16,966 nucleotides of DNA, from contig PMAM01000253.1 in assembly GCA_003152595.1 (NCBI GenBank), forward strand, positions 1-16,966. The letters run 5' to 3'. Positions within the stretch are counted from its first letter, which is position 1; the number at the start of each line of letters is the position of its first letter. Shown piece after piece: positions 5,291 through 13,572 of the stretch. The notes below the pieces were generated by a model that made no database searches, was not told the origin of the DNA, and saw only the letters and a list, made by a program, of their open reading frames with translations. The position numbers and the translations under genes are program-made. Source of the stretch: Acidobacterium sp. (GTDB taxonomy: Bacteria; Acidobacteriota; Terriglobia; Terriglobales; Acidobacteriaceae).

Positions 5291-7087
5291 TCAAAGCGTC
5301 AAAAGATGACACCGGAGCCAGCAACGAAGCGCTTCCACTCGGAAAGTAGCCTTGGGATGGGCATAGTCGTTACTAAGCAGGAGAATTTGGTTTTCTTGAA
5401 GAATACGCAGAGCCTCGGCTACCTCTTTTCGTGCACGAAAATCCGGCACCACCGAACTGATGTCCACAGAACTTCCCTCGTCCTGCGCGTGCTCGGCAAG
5501 TGTCTTTAACAGCCCAAATGCAACTGGGTGGTCTTCAATTTCTTGGTAGAGAAGATAGAACTGAGGTTTGCATCCGACATCCATGAGAATCTGTTGAAAT
5601 ATGCGGTCAACGGCTTCTCGTGTCACAGTGGGTACTGCCGATAATACGCAGTACTCAAAGAGCCGGTGACAGAGGAACTGAATCCAAAACGCATGATTAC
5701 CAGTAATAAATCGGATTCGAGCGGCTGCATCGTCTTCGATTCCAAGCCACGGATCGGCTCGATTGATAATTCCCATGGCTGGACCGTCCTCAAGTGCACC
5801 CAGCCAAATGGTTTCGAACAGTCTTCCTAGGTTACAGTTTCGAATGACTCCGAATTCGAAGAATGCCGGCCGACAGGCAAGAACCACGCTGAGCGCAAGA
5901 TCGCGTTCTCTGCATAAAGCATCGAGGTGCACGAAAAACGATTTGTATTTTTCGTCACTCAAGAAATCCTCGATCTCCTGGCACTCGTCAAGGAACAGTA
6001 TGGTCCGCTTGTTCCGCGTTCTATAACTCCGAAGAAGCCTGCCAAACATTTGCCTTTGATCGGTAAGGGACAGCCCCTTTGGGAGAGTCACCGGCGAAGA
6101 TTTCTGATCGCTGCCCGTCTCGCGCGTCTCAGGCAGGGCGCGTATGAACTGCATGGTGAGGTCTTCTTCCTCCTGAAGCGCCTCATCCTTGAGTCGCCGA
6201 AAGTCGTATTCGATCACCACGTATTGAGGGGAGCCTTCGGTGTACCTGCGAATACTCTCCTTCGCGAGCGAGGATTTGCCTGCGCGCTGCAATCCCATGA
6301 TGGCAATTGGTTGACCGCCATCGAGAGCGCGCCGGATGCGGCGCAGTTCCATCTCTCTGCCGTAAAAAGATTCTCCGGTCACTGTGTAAGTGTACTGATA
6401 GGGGTTGGCCGTAGTATCGTCTACAGGGCGGAGCCCGACTGGTTCCTTTGATTGCACGGCGGCTAGTTCGGTGACTACGAAACGCTTCGCGTCAACTGGG
6501 GCGAGAGTTACGGGATTAATCGGTTCAAGATGCAGCATTTCGGCAAATCGCACAACATCCTCTGGCGAGATCGCAAATGGCGTTGCCTGTTCGTGAAACC
6601 ACTCGAACTTCCGAATGTGTGCAAGTAACTTGACCGGCGTGGAAAAAATCTTCCTCCAGTTATGCGTTTGGACGTTGCCGCTGAATTGGGGGTGTGAGAT
6701 TGCAACGATGGGAAAGATTTTTATGCCAAGTCGATACTTGTGGAATACACGAGCCTTTTGGTTGCCGAACACTTCCTCTCGTTGGACGAGCAGGTAGTCG
6801 TGCACCTTCGTACATTGATCCAATACCTGATGGAGAAACGGATTGGGCCGGGTCTCGCCGTCCGCTAATAACCAGTCCGCATCGGATAGCGCCTCGCGGA
6901 CGTTCCAATTCTTGGCTTCGACGTCAAATATGCCATTTGGTTTGAGCACCAGAAAATCCAAAGAAAAGTCGCTTCCCTCGGCCTCCACAAAGACAGAGAA
7001 GCGATCATCAAGACCGGAAAGCCAGTGCAAGACCGTGCGGTTCAGTTGGGGTTTTTGGGCAAGGTTGCATCCGTAGAATTTTGCCAT
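5291..7087 (-). CDS. NERD nuclease-like domain fused to a STAND/Orc-like P-loop ATPase
   Basis: 598 aa. Residues about 10-130 are a NERD (nuclease-related) domain of the PD-(D/E)xK fold: D44 in SLDFLVL, then E57-A-K59 in FDVEAKNW, followed by the NPFLHQ motif typical of the family. A linker leads to a P-loop ATPase beginning FYGREMELRRI, with Walker A GLQRAGKSS (K271) and Walker B RTILFLDECQ (D367, E368). The last 90 residues look like a winged-helix domain. All key residues are present, so it is probably active. NERD domains fused to ATPases or helicases occur in defence and DNA-processing proteins, where nucleotide binding controls a nuclease; whether this one cuts DNA is inferred. No membrane segment. 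GAGG lies 8 bases before the ATG. It stands alone on its strand, next to methylase, immunity and integrase remnants, which fits a mobile or defence island. Confidence 0.85.
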   Translation of the reverse strand: MAKFYGCNLAQKPQLNRTVLHWLSGLDDRFSVFVEAEGSDFSLDFLVLKPNGIFDVEAKNWNVREALSDADWLLADGETRPNPFLHQVLDQCTKVHDYLLVQREEVFGNQKARVFHKYRLGIKIFPIVAISHPQFSGNVQTHNWRKIFSTPVKLLAHIRKFEWFHEQATPFAISPEDVVRFAEMLHLEPINPVTLAPVDAKRFVVTELAAVQSKEPVGLRPVDDTTANPYQYTYTVTGESFYGREMELRRIRRALDGGQPIAIMGLQRAGKSSLAKESIRRYTEGSPQYVVIEYDFRRLKDEALQEEEDLTMQFIRALPETRETGSDQKSSPVTLPKGLSLTDQRQMFGRLLRSYRTRNKRTILFLDECQEIEDFLSDEKYKSFFVHLDALCRERDLALSVVLACRPAFFEFGVIRNCNLGRLFETIWLGALEDGPAMGIINRADPWLGIEDDAAARIRFITGNHAFWIQFLCHRLFEYCVLSAVPTVTREAVDRIFQQILMDVGCKPQFYLLYQEIEDHPVAFGLLKTLAEHAQDEGSSVDISSVVPDFRARKEVAEALRILQENQILLLSNDYAHPKATFRVEALRCWLRCHLLTL

Positions 7088-7509
7088 TGCAAGGCCTCAC
7101 AGTTCCGGCTGGAATTGCAGGTACCAATCGGGCAATCGCGCAAAAGAACAAACGCAAGAGCGGACACCTCACCCTGTTTGGTGCAGTCCTATTCGGCAGC
7201 CGGAAGTTATGACGCGAATGATATCACAGAAGCCCCATACCAGCCGCCGCAACCTGAGCCTTTGCGTGCGCCCGGGGATCCTGAACCCTATTTCAAATGG
7301 GGGATAGCGGAAACAACCAATAGCAGGAACGCATAACATTTGATCGGCCCTTCGATCTACGAATCGAAAAGCCTCTTTCTTTTCCTCTTCCGACGACATC
7401 TCCCGTCTATGCATTGTCAGCACGAGCGATAAGATGTTCGTACGCTTCGATCAGGGCCTTGGTCGAAGTGCGTCAACAGGAAAGGCCCACTCATCAATCC
7501 CCGAGGAAC
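7088..7509. other. 422-bp region upstream of the NERD-ATPase gene without a supported gene
   Basis: It must hold the promoter of the NERD-ATPase gene, but no clear -35/-10 pair was found. A small perfect inverted repeat (TTCGAT, 6-base loop, ATCGAA) lies at 7351-7368. Short open frames on both strands lack ribosome binding sites and protein-like composition. Confidence 0.4.
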
Positions 7510-7605
7510 ATGATTGGACCACTCTCGTACATTGGCGGGAAACGGACGCTGGCCAAGCGGGTGATCGCGCTCTTTCGGGAGCATACGACAAGGTCGGGGA
7601 TGTAG
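7510..7605 (+). pseudogene. N-terminal fragment of a D12-class adenine-specific DNA methyltransferase
   Basis: The frame reads MIGPLSYIGGKRTLAKRVIA, then LFREHTT, which is the start of Dam/D12-class N6-adenine methylases: PLSYIGGK supplies the glycine-rich S-adenosylmethionine-binding loop (FxGGK-type). A normal enzyme continues with the EPFAGG region and, much later, a DPPY catalytic motif; here the similarity stops after about 27 residues and the frame ends at TAG 7603-7605. It is therefore a truncated remnant without activity. The breakpoint is near 7585, where another reading frame (end of the next entry) takes over. Such orphan methylases are usual on phages and integrative elements, consistent with the other remnants around it. 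Confidence 0.65.
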
Positions 7606-7790
7606 TGAGACGCGCACGTAGGCCGGACGAGCACATCTATGGAGAGCTTCGAAGGCTCAGTTCGGAGCTCCCGGAGGGTTCACGTGCGAAGACAATCATC
7701 GACCGGTGGTGGGATCTCGCGGAAGAAAGGCGGCGGAACGCGCCGGCCCCGCCGAATTTCGAGACATTCTCCGATTGGCCTGAGGAATAG
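7577..7790 (+). pseudogene. C-terminal piece of an unrecognised small protein
   Basis: From about 7577 to TAG 7788-7790 a frame reads like real protein: KVGDVVRRARRPDEHIYGEL, then a helical stretch with WWDLAEERRR, ending in a Pro-rich tail (FETFSDWPEE). The frame is open back to an ATG at 7434, but the first 45 or so codons run out of frame through the methylase fragment and do not look like protein. It is best seen as the 3' end of another gene joined to the methylase start by deletion. A real 118-aa gene starting at 7434 cannot be excluded. Family not recognised. Confidence 0.4.
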
Positions 7791-7891
7791 TCGACAGGTC
7801 GGCGTCAGGCCGGTTCGATGCGCGAGCTGGCTCCATTTCCTGGGCTGCAGCGACGATTAGTATCGAAAAACGGGCTTGTGTGTCGTAATGC

Positions 7892-7990
7892 CCAGTTGGT
7901 CGGCAAACCGGAAGTGACACGGAGCCCACTCGTCGGGTGTAGTCGAATTTGTAGCTGCCAGAGCCTCCGAGAACCTCACGAAGCTACAGA
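7892..7990 (+). repeat. Dispersed repeat, copy A
   Basis: About 100 bp matching copy B (14426-14513). It begins with an imperfect hairpin around TCGG (CCAGTTGG-TCGG-CAAACCGG), then has a 22-bp core at 7938-7959 (begins TGTAGTCGAATTTGTAGC) and continues with AGAGCCTCC and a GCTACAGA end. Two differences from copy B lie within the core. Its function is unknown; it lies beside integrase debris. Confidence 0.7.
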
Positions 7991-8169
7991 GAACAACAAG
8001 GCGGCTGCAACAGATTCAATTCAAAGCACTTGCAATCACTAAGAATCAACAGCTTTCAAAAGGCTCTGGAACGCGGTTCGGGACCAGGTTCTCTACCTGA
8101 ACTCCTCCTGGCAAGTCTTGTGTTTTCAATCTAGGGTTCTCCTTCAGATGTTGAACTGCGTTGAACCTT

Positions 8170-8223
8170 GAGGATCTGGCAGCTACAGAATCGACTACAG
8201 TCACACGCCGACAACCGTTTGGG
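8170..8223 (-). repeat. Dispersed repeat, partial inverted copy A'
   Basis: The reverse complement of 8178-8199 begins TGTAGTCGATTCTGTAGC and matches the core of copies A and B in all but two or three positions. It faces copy A head-on, 218 bases away, so A and A' form an inverted pair. The hairpin part is shortened here but keeps TTGTCGGC. Confidence 0.65.
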
Positions 8224-8357
8224 ATAGCGAACCGCCTTGAAATTACTGGATTTATGAGGAGTCTTAGCAGGCCGGCCTTCTGGGTTTGCACCAGGTGCTC
8301 GTGGAACGATCTGACATTCATGATCTGGGTTTCCGGATTTGAGCGTAGACTCGCTGC

Positions 8358-8567
8358 ATGACCGCCAAGTCTGAACTCGACATTGAGTACGACGATAGAC
8401 CGTTTCCCGTTGCGGCCAAATGCACGATCTGCGGCGAAGAAATGCCCAAGCGCGAACCGCGCGCAATTTCGACATCAGAAACTATCCTTTTGTTCGCCAG
8501 GCAATTCAGCCTTCACAAGAATCAAAAGCATCCGCGCGAAGACGTGAGCAAGAGAACCAAAGGCTGA
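8358..8567 (+). CDS. Small C2H2-like zinc-finger protein
   Basis: 69 aa. The pattern C22-x2-C25-x27-H53-x4-H58 (CTICGEEMP ... FSLHKNQKH) is a likely single zinc site of C2H2 type. The first 20 residues (LDIEYDDRPFPVAAK) look like two short beta strands, and the region between the ligand pairs is a predicted helix with Leu/Phe. The tail is basic. The protein-like frame and intact ligands suggest a real gene although the ribosome binding site before the ATG is weak. I recall similar short proteins in acidobacterial genomes, without a known role; DNA or RNA binding is a guess. It sits among mobile-element remnants and could be cargo. Confidence 0.6.
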   Translation: MTAKSELDIEYDDRPFPVAAKCTICGEEMPKREPRAISTSETILLFARQFSLHKNQKHPREDVSKRTKG

Positions 8568-8708
8568 AGAGCGCCAAAATTCAAACTGTACTGCCTACCC
8601 GAGATGTTCCTCGTATACGGTGCCCCGCCTTCGCATTATGCCGCCCGTAGCGGCTCACGGCATCGCACTCCGGCGCATCGATGTACCGAACCGAGGGCCG
8701 TGAAGCCA

Positions 8709-8891
8709 TCAATGTCCTGGCAGAGCCTGACCGGGCGGTGTAGCAATCGTTGGAGGCAGTGTCCGGACTTTGCCACGAGCTGCCCAGCCAATCGACACAA
8801 ACCAGCCAAAGATCGTCCACCCGAGAAAGACATTCACGACGACGATCCAGACAGCCGCCCTGCAATTCCGGTAAACGGCCAGCGCCGTCGA
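8709..8891 (-). pseudogene. Truncated superinfection-immunity (Imm_superinfect-like) membrane protein
   Basis: On the minus strand, out of frame with the integrase remnant before it, a 60-codon frame reads VWIVVVNVFLGWTIFGWFVS then IGWAARGK, ending at TGA 8709-8711. N-x-F-L-G-W-T-x-x-G-W is the hallmark of the phage T4 Imm-type superinfection-immunity family, small inner-membrane proteins that in T4 block DNA entry by related phages. Only the piece from just before the second membrane helix to the C-terminus is left; the first helix and any start codon are missing. The upstream sequence is integrase, joined at about 8892-8896. Without a start of its own it is unlikely to be made. Confidence 0.6.
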
Positions 8892-8895
8892 TAGC

Positions 8896-9207
8896 GGAGT
8901 ACATGTGCGGCCTGAAGGCTGGTAGGGGAGAAGGGGTTAAGTCTGGCAGAGGCGAGCGCCTGACAAAGCCACAACTGATAGCAAACGAAAACAGCCCACG
9001 AAGTAGCCTGTAGTTCAGAAACCAAGCGTTCGTGAGGGCCCTGTCGCCGTCGAGAAACGCTCTTACTGCCAGCGGGGTGGCATCACGGGCATCAATATCT
9101 CCGAGGACTCTGCAAAATCTTCGGAACACGCGAGGTTAAGTTGCGAATCGCATCCACAGAGAACGCTTGAAAGCCACTTGGGTATTAACAAGTTCCAGCA
9201 GCTTCAT
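8896..9207 (-). pseudogene. Tyrosine recombinase (phage-type integrase) remnant, N-terminal part only
   Basis: The frame starts MKLLELVNTQVAFKRSLWMR at 9207 and continues, after an in-frame TAA at 9136-9138, with VFRRFCRVLGDID, AVRAFLDG, LLRGLFSFAISCGFVRRSPL and FRPHMYS. This is the SAM-like core-binding domain of the tyrosine-recombinase family found on integrative elements. The catalytic domain (R, H-x-x-R, Y) is wholly absent, because the sequence changes to the immunity-protein fragment after MYS. Two independent lesions, a nonsense codon and a truncation, show that it is dead. A shorter start at 9129 exists but would also lack catalysis. It indicates that an integrated element once occupied this region; the paired repeats nearby may be linked to it. 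Confidence 0.75.
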
Positions 9208-9264
9208 CGCAGCTCTCCCAGATCGAACGCAGCAACTTCCATCATCTATATAGCGATGGGGGGA

Positions 9265-9753
9265 TCAATAAGTGAGCGTTGCGGTAATCGTATCGATAAA
9301 ACTACCTGCCTGCGTGGATTGTCCCGACGGAATCTGGCCATTGACGGTGAGAGAATGGGCAATTCCGGTGCCGGTCCCGGCCACCGGATCAGTGCCAACC
9401 GAGTTGCGCCAGTTCACGATTCCCTCGGTGTTTGATATACGCACATAGCTGAGCAAGGCCGAGTCGGAAGCGGTCATCTTCCTGGAGGCGACGGTCGCTC
9501 CTGGGGCCACTCCCGCACTTAGGCCGACACTATATGGCGTGGAGTCTGTGCAGTTCACTGAAATAGTGAACGATGCACTCGCCGCTGTGCCGCTGTAGTT
9601 ACTGTGTGCTACGGAAGACGCAGAGGTCTGGCAGGTGGCTTCAACCGTCGCAGTTACACCGAATGAAGTGGTGAGAGTGGCCGCAGCGGCCGGCTTTGAG
9701 GCTAGATCGAACACGAGGAATTCCAACGTTAAAACCATCAATGTTGATTTCAT
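9265..9753 (-). CDS. Spore coat U (SCPU) domain secreted protein, pilus-subunit-like
   Basis: 162 aa from the ATG at 9753 (AGGT 5 bases upstream; a TTG at 9774 is the alternative). Residues 1-25 form a Sec signal peptide (hydrophobic MVLTLEFLVF, then a Lys and an Ala-rich end KPAAAA). The mature part is an SCPU domain: TTSFGVTATVEATCQ at the start, a second Cys in SVNCTDSTPYSVGLSAG, the GTGTG region, and a typical last strand DTITATLTY. The two Cys probably form the family's disulfide. SCPU proteins are assembled by archaic chaperone-usher systems into thin fibres on the cell surface. No chaperone or usher gene is in the window, so it is an orphan subunit here. The gene upstream on the same strand is the GGDEF-EAL enzyme; c-di-GMP often governs adhesins, but co-regulation is only inferred. 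Confidence 0.85.
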   Translation of the reverse strand: MKSTLMVLTLEFLVFDLASKPAAAATLTTSFGVTATVEATCQTSASSVAHSNYSGTAASASFTISVNCTDSTPYSVGLSAGVAPGATVASRKMTASDSALLSYVRISNTEGIVNWRNSVGTDPVAGTGTGIAHSLTVNGQIPSGQSTQAGSFIDTITATLTY

Positions 9754-9792
9754 AGACCTGCTCTTCTCGTGCAACGAATTGACACGTTGCTT

Positions 9793-9831
9793 AAACAGAG
9801 TCCAAACATCCAGATGAATTTGACTCTGTTT
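9793..9831. terminator. Long inverted repeat between the GGDEF-EAL and SCPU genes
   Basis: Perfect 10-bp arms AAACAGAGTC and GACTCTGTTT with a smaller CATC/GATG stem within the loop. It lies 128 bases after the GGDEF-EAL stop and 40 bases before the SCPU start on the same strand. It may end the upstream transcript or structure the SCPU leader; on the minus strand the 3' arm ends in TTT. Confidence 0.45.
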
Positions 9832-9959
9832 TGAATGGTGGAGAAGCTAGATGAGTTCGTAAGTTTCTGCAACTCAGTTCTCCTCTTTGCTATAATCCTT
9901 CTTCGCCATCGCCAGGCTCTCCTCTCCGCCTTTAGAGAATCACGACAGCCTTGAATTTC

Positions 9960-12900
9960 TCAACTTCCCACCAGTACAGTTTTTCGGTTTTGGGTCATGT
10001 CTTGTTGAGATCGAGAACTGAGCCACTTTTCGGCGACCTCGCTGGCTGTGATGGGCTTACTGAAGAAATAGCCCTGAATCTCGTCGCATTGGTGGTCGCG
10101 GAGGAATGCCATCTGCTCTTCTGTCTCCACCCCTTCGGCGATCACCTTTAGACTCAGACCCTTCGCCATGCTGATGATTGCAGACGTGATGGCTGCGTCG
10201 TCGGAGTCTATCGAAAGATCCCGAATGAATGAGCGGTCGATTTTCAGCTTGTTGACCGGAAACTGCTTCAAGTAGCTGAGACTCGAGTAGCCAGTTCCAA
10301 AGTCGTCGATGGCTAGATTCAATCCCATCTCCTTCAATTCCTGCAGAACCGAAAACATCAAATCCTCGTTGGACATCAGAAGGCTTTCTGTAAGCTCCAA
10401 TTCGAGGTATTGAGGCGGAAGGCCAGTCTCATCAAGAACGCCCTTAATCAGTTGGCAGAAGCCTTCTTGGCGGAATTGGACCGCAGACACGTTGACTGAC
10501 ACGGGAATGGTGTGAAATCCAGCTTCTAACCAGTTCCGAGCCTGCGAACAGGCCGTCTTGAGTACCCATTCGCCGATGGGAAGTATCAGGCCATTCTTCT
10601 CTGATGCCGGGATGAACTCATCTGGGGGCACAAAACCCAACTTGGGATGCTTCCAGCGAATCAATGCCTCCAGTCCGACAATTTCACCACTGACAGTATT
10701 CACCTGTGGTTGATAAACGAGGAGGAACTCCTTGCGCTCGATCGCCATCCGCAAGTCATTTTCGAGCGTCAATTGCTGAACAACATGTGTGTTCATCTCT
10801 TCTGTGAAGAACTGGTAGTTGTTCCGGCCTTTCTCTTTAGCCCAATACATTGCCTGATCGGCATATTGGATCAGGGTCTCGCAGTCTTTGCCGTGCTCAG
10901 GGAATATGCTGATGCCAACGCTGCAACTCGCGCTCAAGGAGTTCCCATCGATCATGAACCGTCCCGCAGTCGCATCCAATACTCGCTTTGCCGCAGCAAC
11001 GATTTCGGCCTGACTCTTGATACCGCACAGGGCAACGACGAATTCATCTCCACCCACCCTGGCGACGGTGTCCTGTTCTCTTGTGCACCCTTTGAGCCGC
11101 GCTGCAAATTCTCTTAAGAGATGGTCGCCTACTGTGTGACCTAACGAATCGTTGACCAGTTTAAAATGGTCGATATCCAGAAAGAGGATTGCCACTTGCT
11201 CGTCTCTTCGCCGTGCCGCGGCTAGTGCCTTTGAGAGTCTATCGTGAAGAAGAGTGCGATTAGGCAACTCCGTTAGGGCATCAAAGAAGGCGAGGAACTG
11301 AATTCGTTCTTCAGCGGCCTTGCGGTCCGTAATATTGTGGAAGTACCAGATTCTACCCCGATGTTGACCGTTTGAGTCAACAAGAGGCGCAGAGTAACGG
11401 TCGAAAGTCTTGCCATTCTTGAGCCGGAATTCGTCTTGACTCTTTTCGTCCGGATGAGCATAGAGGTATTTCACTCTTTTGATAAATTCTTCTGAATGCT
11501 CGACTCGACCTCTAACGTATTCGAGGACAAGACCATCGTCTCCTGCCCCCAGCATTTTCTCCGGTAAATCAAAATAGTGTCGGAACTGCTTATTCGCAAG
11601 AAGGATCCGGTCCGATTCGTCTACGGCGAGTACGCCATCAATCGTTGTCTCCAGTTGGGCCTCAAGCAGCGCTGTCTTTAATAGAAGCGCTTCATGAGCC
11701 TGCTTGCGCTCGGTGATGTCACGGATCGTTGCGAATATCAGCGGCCGCTCACCAAGTGTTAAAGCCGCCAGGCAAACCTCGGCAGGAAAGACTTCACCAT
11801 TTTTGCGTCGGTGCAACCACTCGAATGTCTCCTTTCCCTTTCGAAGCGCGTCGGCAATCCGTTGTTCAGCCGCAAGACGGGAGGGCGTGCCGTCGGCCTG
11901 GTAGGGAGGAGATATGCCGACCGGGTCAATGAATTCTGTCTTATCGGAGAACCCAAACATCTCCAGTGCTGCCGCGTTGCAGTCCAAAAAGCGATTCTCG
12001 TCCATGAGCCAATACGCTTCCGCAGAATCCTCAAACAATGCCCGATATTTGTTCTCACTTTCCTTAAGCAACTGTTTGGATCGCTTTCGATCGGTGACGT
12101 CGTAGGCAGCTACGAGCATTGCATCGGTCCCTTGAAAGTCCAAATCATGGCAGATAATCTCGACATCAATGATCGTTCCGTCCTTCTTGCGGTGCCTCCA
12201 AGCTTCCGATTCCTGCAGTCCCTGAGTGTGTATTCCTACGTGATCTAACAGGTCCGGCACGTCTTCCTCAGGGCGGATATCTGCGATCGTCATCACCAGA
12301 AATTCCTGCTCAGAGAATCCGTACTGCTGGATGGCAGCTTGATTGGCTGCTAGGAATCGGAATGTGGTGCGGTCGAAAACCCACATTGGAATCGGATTGG
12401 TGTTAAAGAGGAGCCGATACTGCTCTTCCGATTTGCGCAACGTTTCTTCAATGCGTTTTTTATCAGTGATATCCCGTGCGATGGTGGAGGCCCCTGTTAC
12501 AACTCCTGCCGCATCGGCAAGTGGTGAGATGGAGAGAGCTACAGTAATTCCTCGGCCATCCTTTGTAACGCGGATCGTTTCCAGCTCCGAGACTTCATCG
12601 CCGCGAGCAACCTCCTCAAGCATTTGCAGAGTCTCGTTCGAGCGGTCGCCTGGAGCTAAGATTTTGATTGACTTCCCGATCGCTTCTTCGGCGGTGTATC
12701 CGTAGATTCGCTCCGCTCCGCGGTTCCAGGTTTCGATCACACCCTCAATCGTCAACGAAAGGATCGCGTCGTCCGAACCGCGGACAATGGCTGCCAGACG
12801 ACGATTTTGTTGTTCGGCGTTTCTGAGGTCCGTGATGTCGGTCAGGGTGCCCCTGATCATCCCACCAGATCCGTCGTCGCGCGTCAGCAGTGTTGCACTG

Positions 12901-13415
12901 TTAAGAACCGTAGCGATCCGGCCATCTTTTCCTCTGAGACGTTGTTCGAAGTTGGTGACGATTTTTTCAGTCCGTAACTTGTCGAGGAATTGGGTTCGGT
13001 CCGCGGGGTTCAGGTAGCCAACTCGAACCGAATGACAGATTACTTCCTCACGCGTCGCGTACCCGAACATGAGGCAGAAGGACACATTGCAATCGAGAAT
13101 GATGCCGTCAAGAGACGTCCTGTAAGCGCCTGCCAGGCTTCTCTCAAACAGTAATTTGTACCGTTCCTCGCTCGACGCCTTTTCAAGGCGTAGCAGTTCA
13201 TTCCATTTGAGAACGACAAAGCTGGAGATGGCGGCCATGACCGTGACAAAGAGAATAGTTATCGAATGAGAAACCCAGATCCCTATATGCGGGGAAAAGG
13301 CCATCTTTATGAGTTCGAAAACGCACATCAGGCAACCAGTGATCGCAGCCGTTTGAAGCGTGCGTTTGCCTGTGCTTGACGGGGATGGTTGCGACAACTT
13401 CGACGGCAGTTTCAT
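9960..13415 (-). CDS. Membrane-bound multi-PAS diguanylate cyclase/phosphodiesterase (PASx5-GGDEF-EAL)
   Basis: 1151 aa from the ATG at 13415 (a TTG at 13433 is also possible; neither has a strong ribosome binding site). Two hydrophobic segments (about 21-40 and 49-69) anchor it in the inner membrane with almost no periplasmic loop. Five PAS domains follow, near 84-198, 205-325, 331-443, 455-570 and 585-698, each of the first four ending in a typical DIT/DVT-(D/E)-(R/K) tail. The GGDEF domain (about 705-870) has intact GGDEF (788-792) and, five residues before it, an inhibitory-site motif RxxD (R779-D782). The EAL domain (about 890-1130) keeps E916-A-L, NVSAVQF, ELTES, DDFGTGYSS, KIDRSFI, AEGVE and QGYFFSKP. 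It should therefore be able both to make c-di-GMP from GTP and to cleave it to pGpG, with the PAS domains sensing ligand or redox state. A CRP/FNR-like dyad lies upstream. Confidence 0.93.
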   Translation of the reverse strand: MKLPSKLSQPSPSSTGKRTLQTAAITGCLMCVFELIKMAFSPHIGIWVSHSITILFVTVMAAISSFVVLKWNELLRLEKASSEERYKLLFERSLAGAYRTSLDGIILDCNVSFCLMFGYATREEVICHSVRVGYLNPADRTQFLDKLRTEKIVTNFEQRLRGKDGRIATVLNSATLLTRDDGSGGMIRGTLTDITDLRNAEQQNRRLAAIVRGSDDAILSLTIEGVIETWNRGAERIYGYTAEEAIGKSIKILAPGDRSNETLQMLEEVARGDEVSELETIRVTKDGRGITVALSISPLADAAGVVTGASTIARDITDKKRIEETLRKSEEQYRLLFNTNPIPMWVFDRTTFRFLAANQAAIQQYGFSEQEFLVMTIADIRPEEDVPDLLDHVGIHTQGLQESEAWRHRKKDGTIIDVEIICHDLDFQGTDAMLVAAYDVTDRKRSKQLLKESENKYRALFEDSAEAYWLMDENRFLDCNAAALEMFGFSDKTEFIDPVGISPPYQADGTPSRLAAEQRIADALRKGKETFEWLHRRKNGEVFPAEVCLAALTLGERPLIFATIRDITERKQAHEALLLKTALLEAQLETTIDGVLAVDESDRILLANKQFRHYFDLPEKMLGAGDDGLVLEYVRGRVEHSEEFIKRVKYLYAHPDEKSQDEFRLKNGKTFDRYSAPLVDSNGQHRGRIWYFHNITDRKAAEERIQFLAFFDALTELPNRTLLHDRLSKALAAARRRDEQVAILFLDIDHFKLVNDSLGHTVGDHLLREFAARLKGCTREQDTVARVGGDEFVVALCGIKSQAEIVAAAKRVLDATAGRFMIDGNSLSASCSVGISIFPEHGKDCETLIQYADQAMYWAKEKGRNNYQFFTEEMNTHVVQQLTLENDLRMAIERKEFLLVYQPQVNTVSGEIVGLEALIRWKHPKLGFVPPDEFIPASEKNGLILPIGEWVLKTACSQARNWLEAGFHTIPVSVNVSAVQFRQEGFCQLIKGVLDETGLPPQYLELELTESLLMSNEDLMFSVLQELKEMGLNLAIDDFGTGYSSLSYLKQFPVNKLKIDRSFIRDLSIDSDDAAITSAIISMAKGLSLKVIAEGVETEEQMAFLRDHQCDEIQGYFFSKPITASEVAEKWLSSRSQQDMTQNRKTVLVGS

Positions 13416-13572
13416 GTTCAGACCAAAATTCAAAATGGGCCCCGTGGTTCGGTCTCGCTGTCGCTTCGAGTCATCTGTCGTTCATAGGGCGGTTTCGATT
13501 AACAAAGGGATGCCTATTTGATTGAAGTTTAATCGTCGAAAGAATGTAACCCCACGTTAGTTGCACGGGAGT

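Larger units (their letters stand above)
7791..8357. other. 567-bp repeat-rich gap (att-like debris)
   Basis: No gene supported. The gap holds repeat copy A (7892-7990), an inverted partial copy (8170-8223), and two 10-bp spaced TGTTGAACTG/CGTTGAACCT iterons (about 8149-8168). The same kind of arrangement (repeat, then iterons) is found at 14426-14660. Confidence 0.5.

Noticed and set aside
4898..5509. 203-codon + strand open frame starting at the end of the winged-helix gene.
   Set aside because: It overlaps the end of the NERD-ATPase gene antisense, crosses two hairpins and its composition is not protein-like.
7169..7423. 84-codon minus-strand frame upstream of the NERD-ATPase gene.
   Set aside because: No suitably spaced ribosome binding site and an Arg/Cys/Phe-rich random composition after the first 20 residues.
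8581..9129. A 182-aa integrase gene starting at 9129.
   Set aside because: Only the first 78 residues are integrase; upstream homology reaches 9207 through a stop codon and the rest is out-of-frame foreign sequence, so it is listed as two pseudogene fragments.
9891..9896. TATAAT on the + strand as a promoter -10 box.
   Set aside because: No convincing -35 box at the right distance and no + strand gene downstream.
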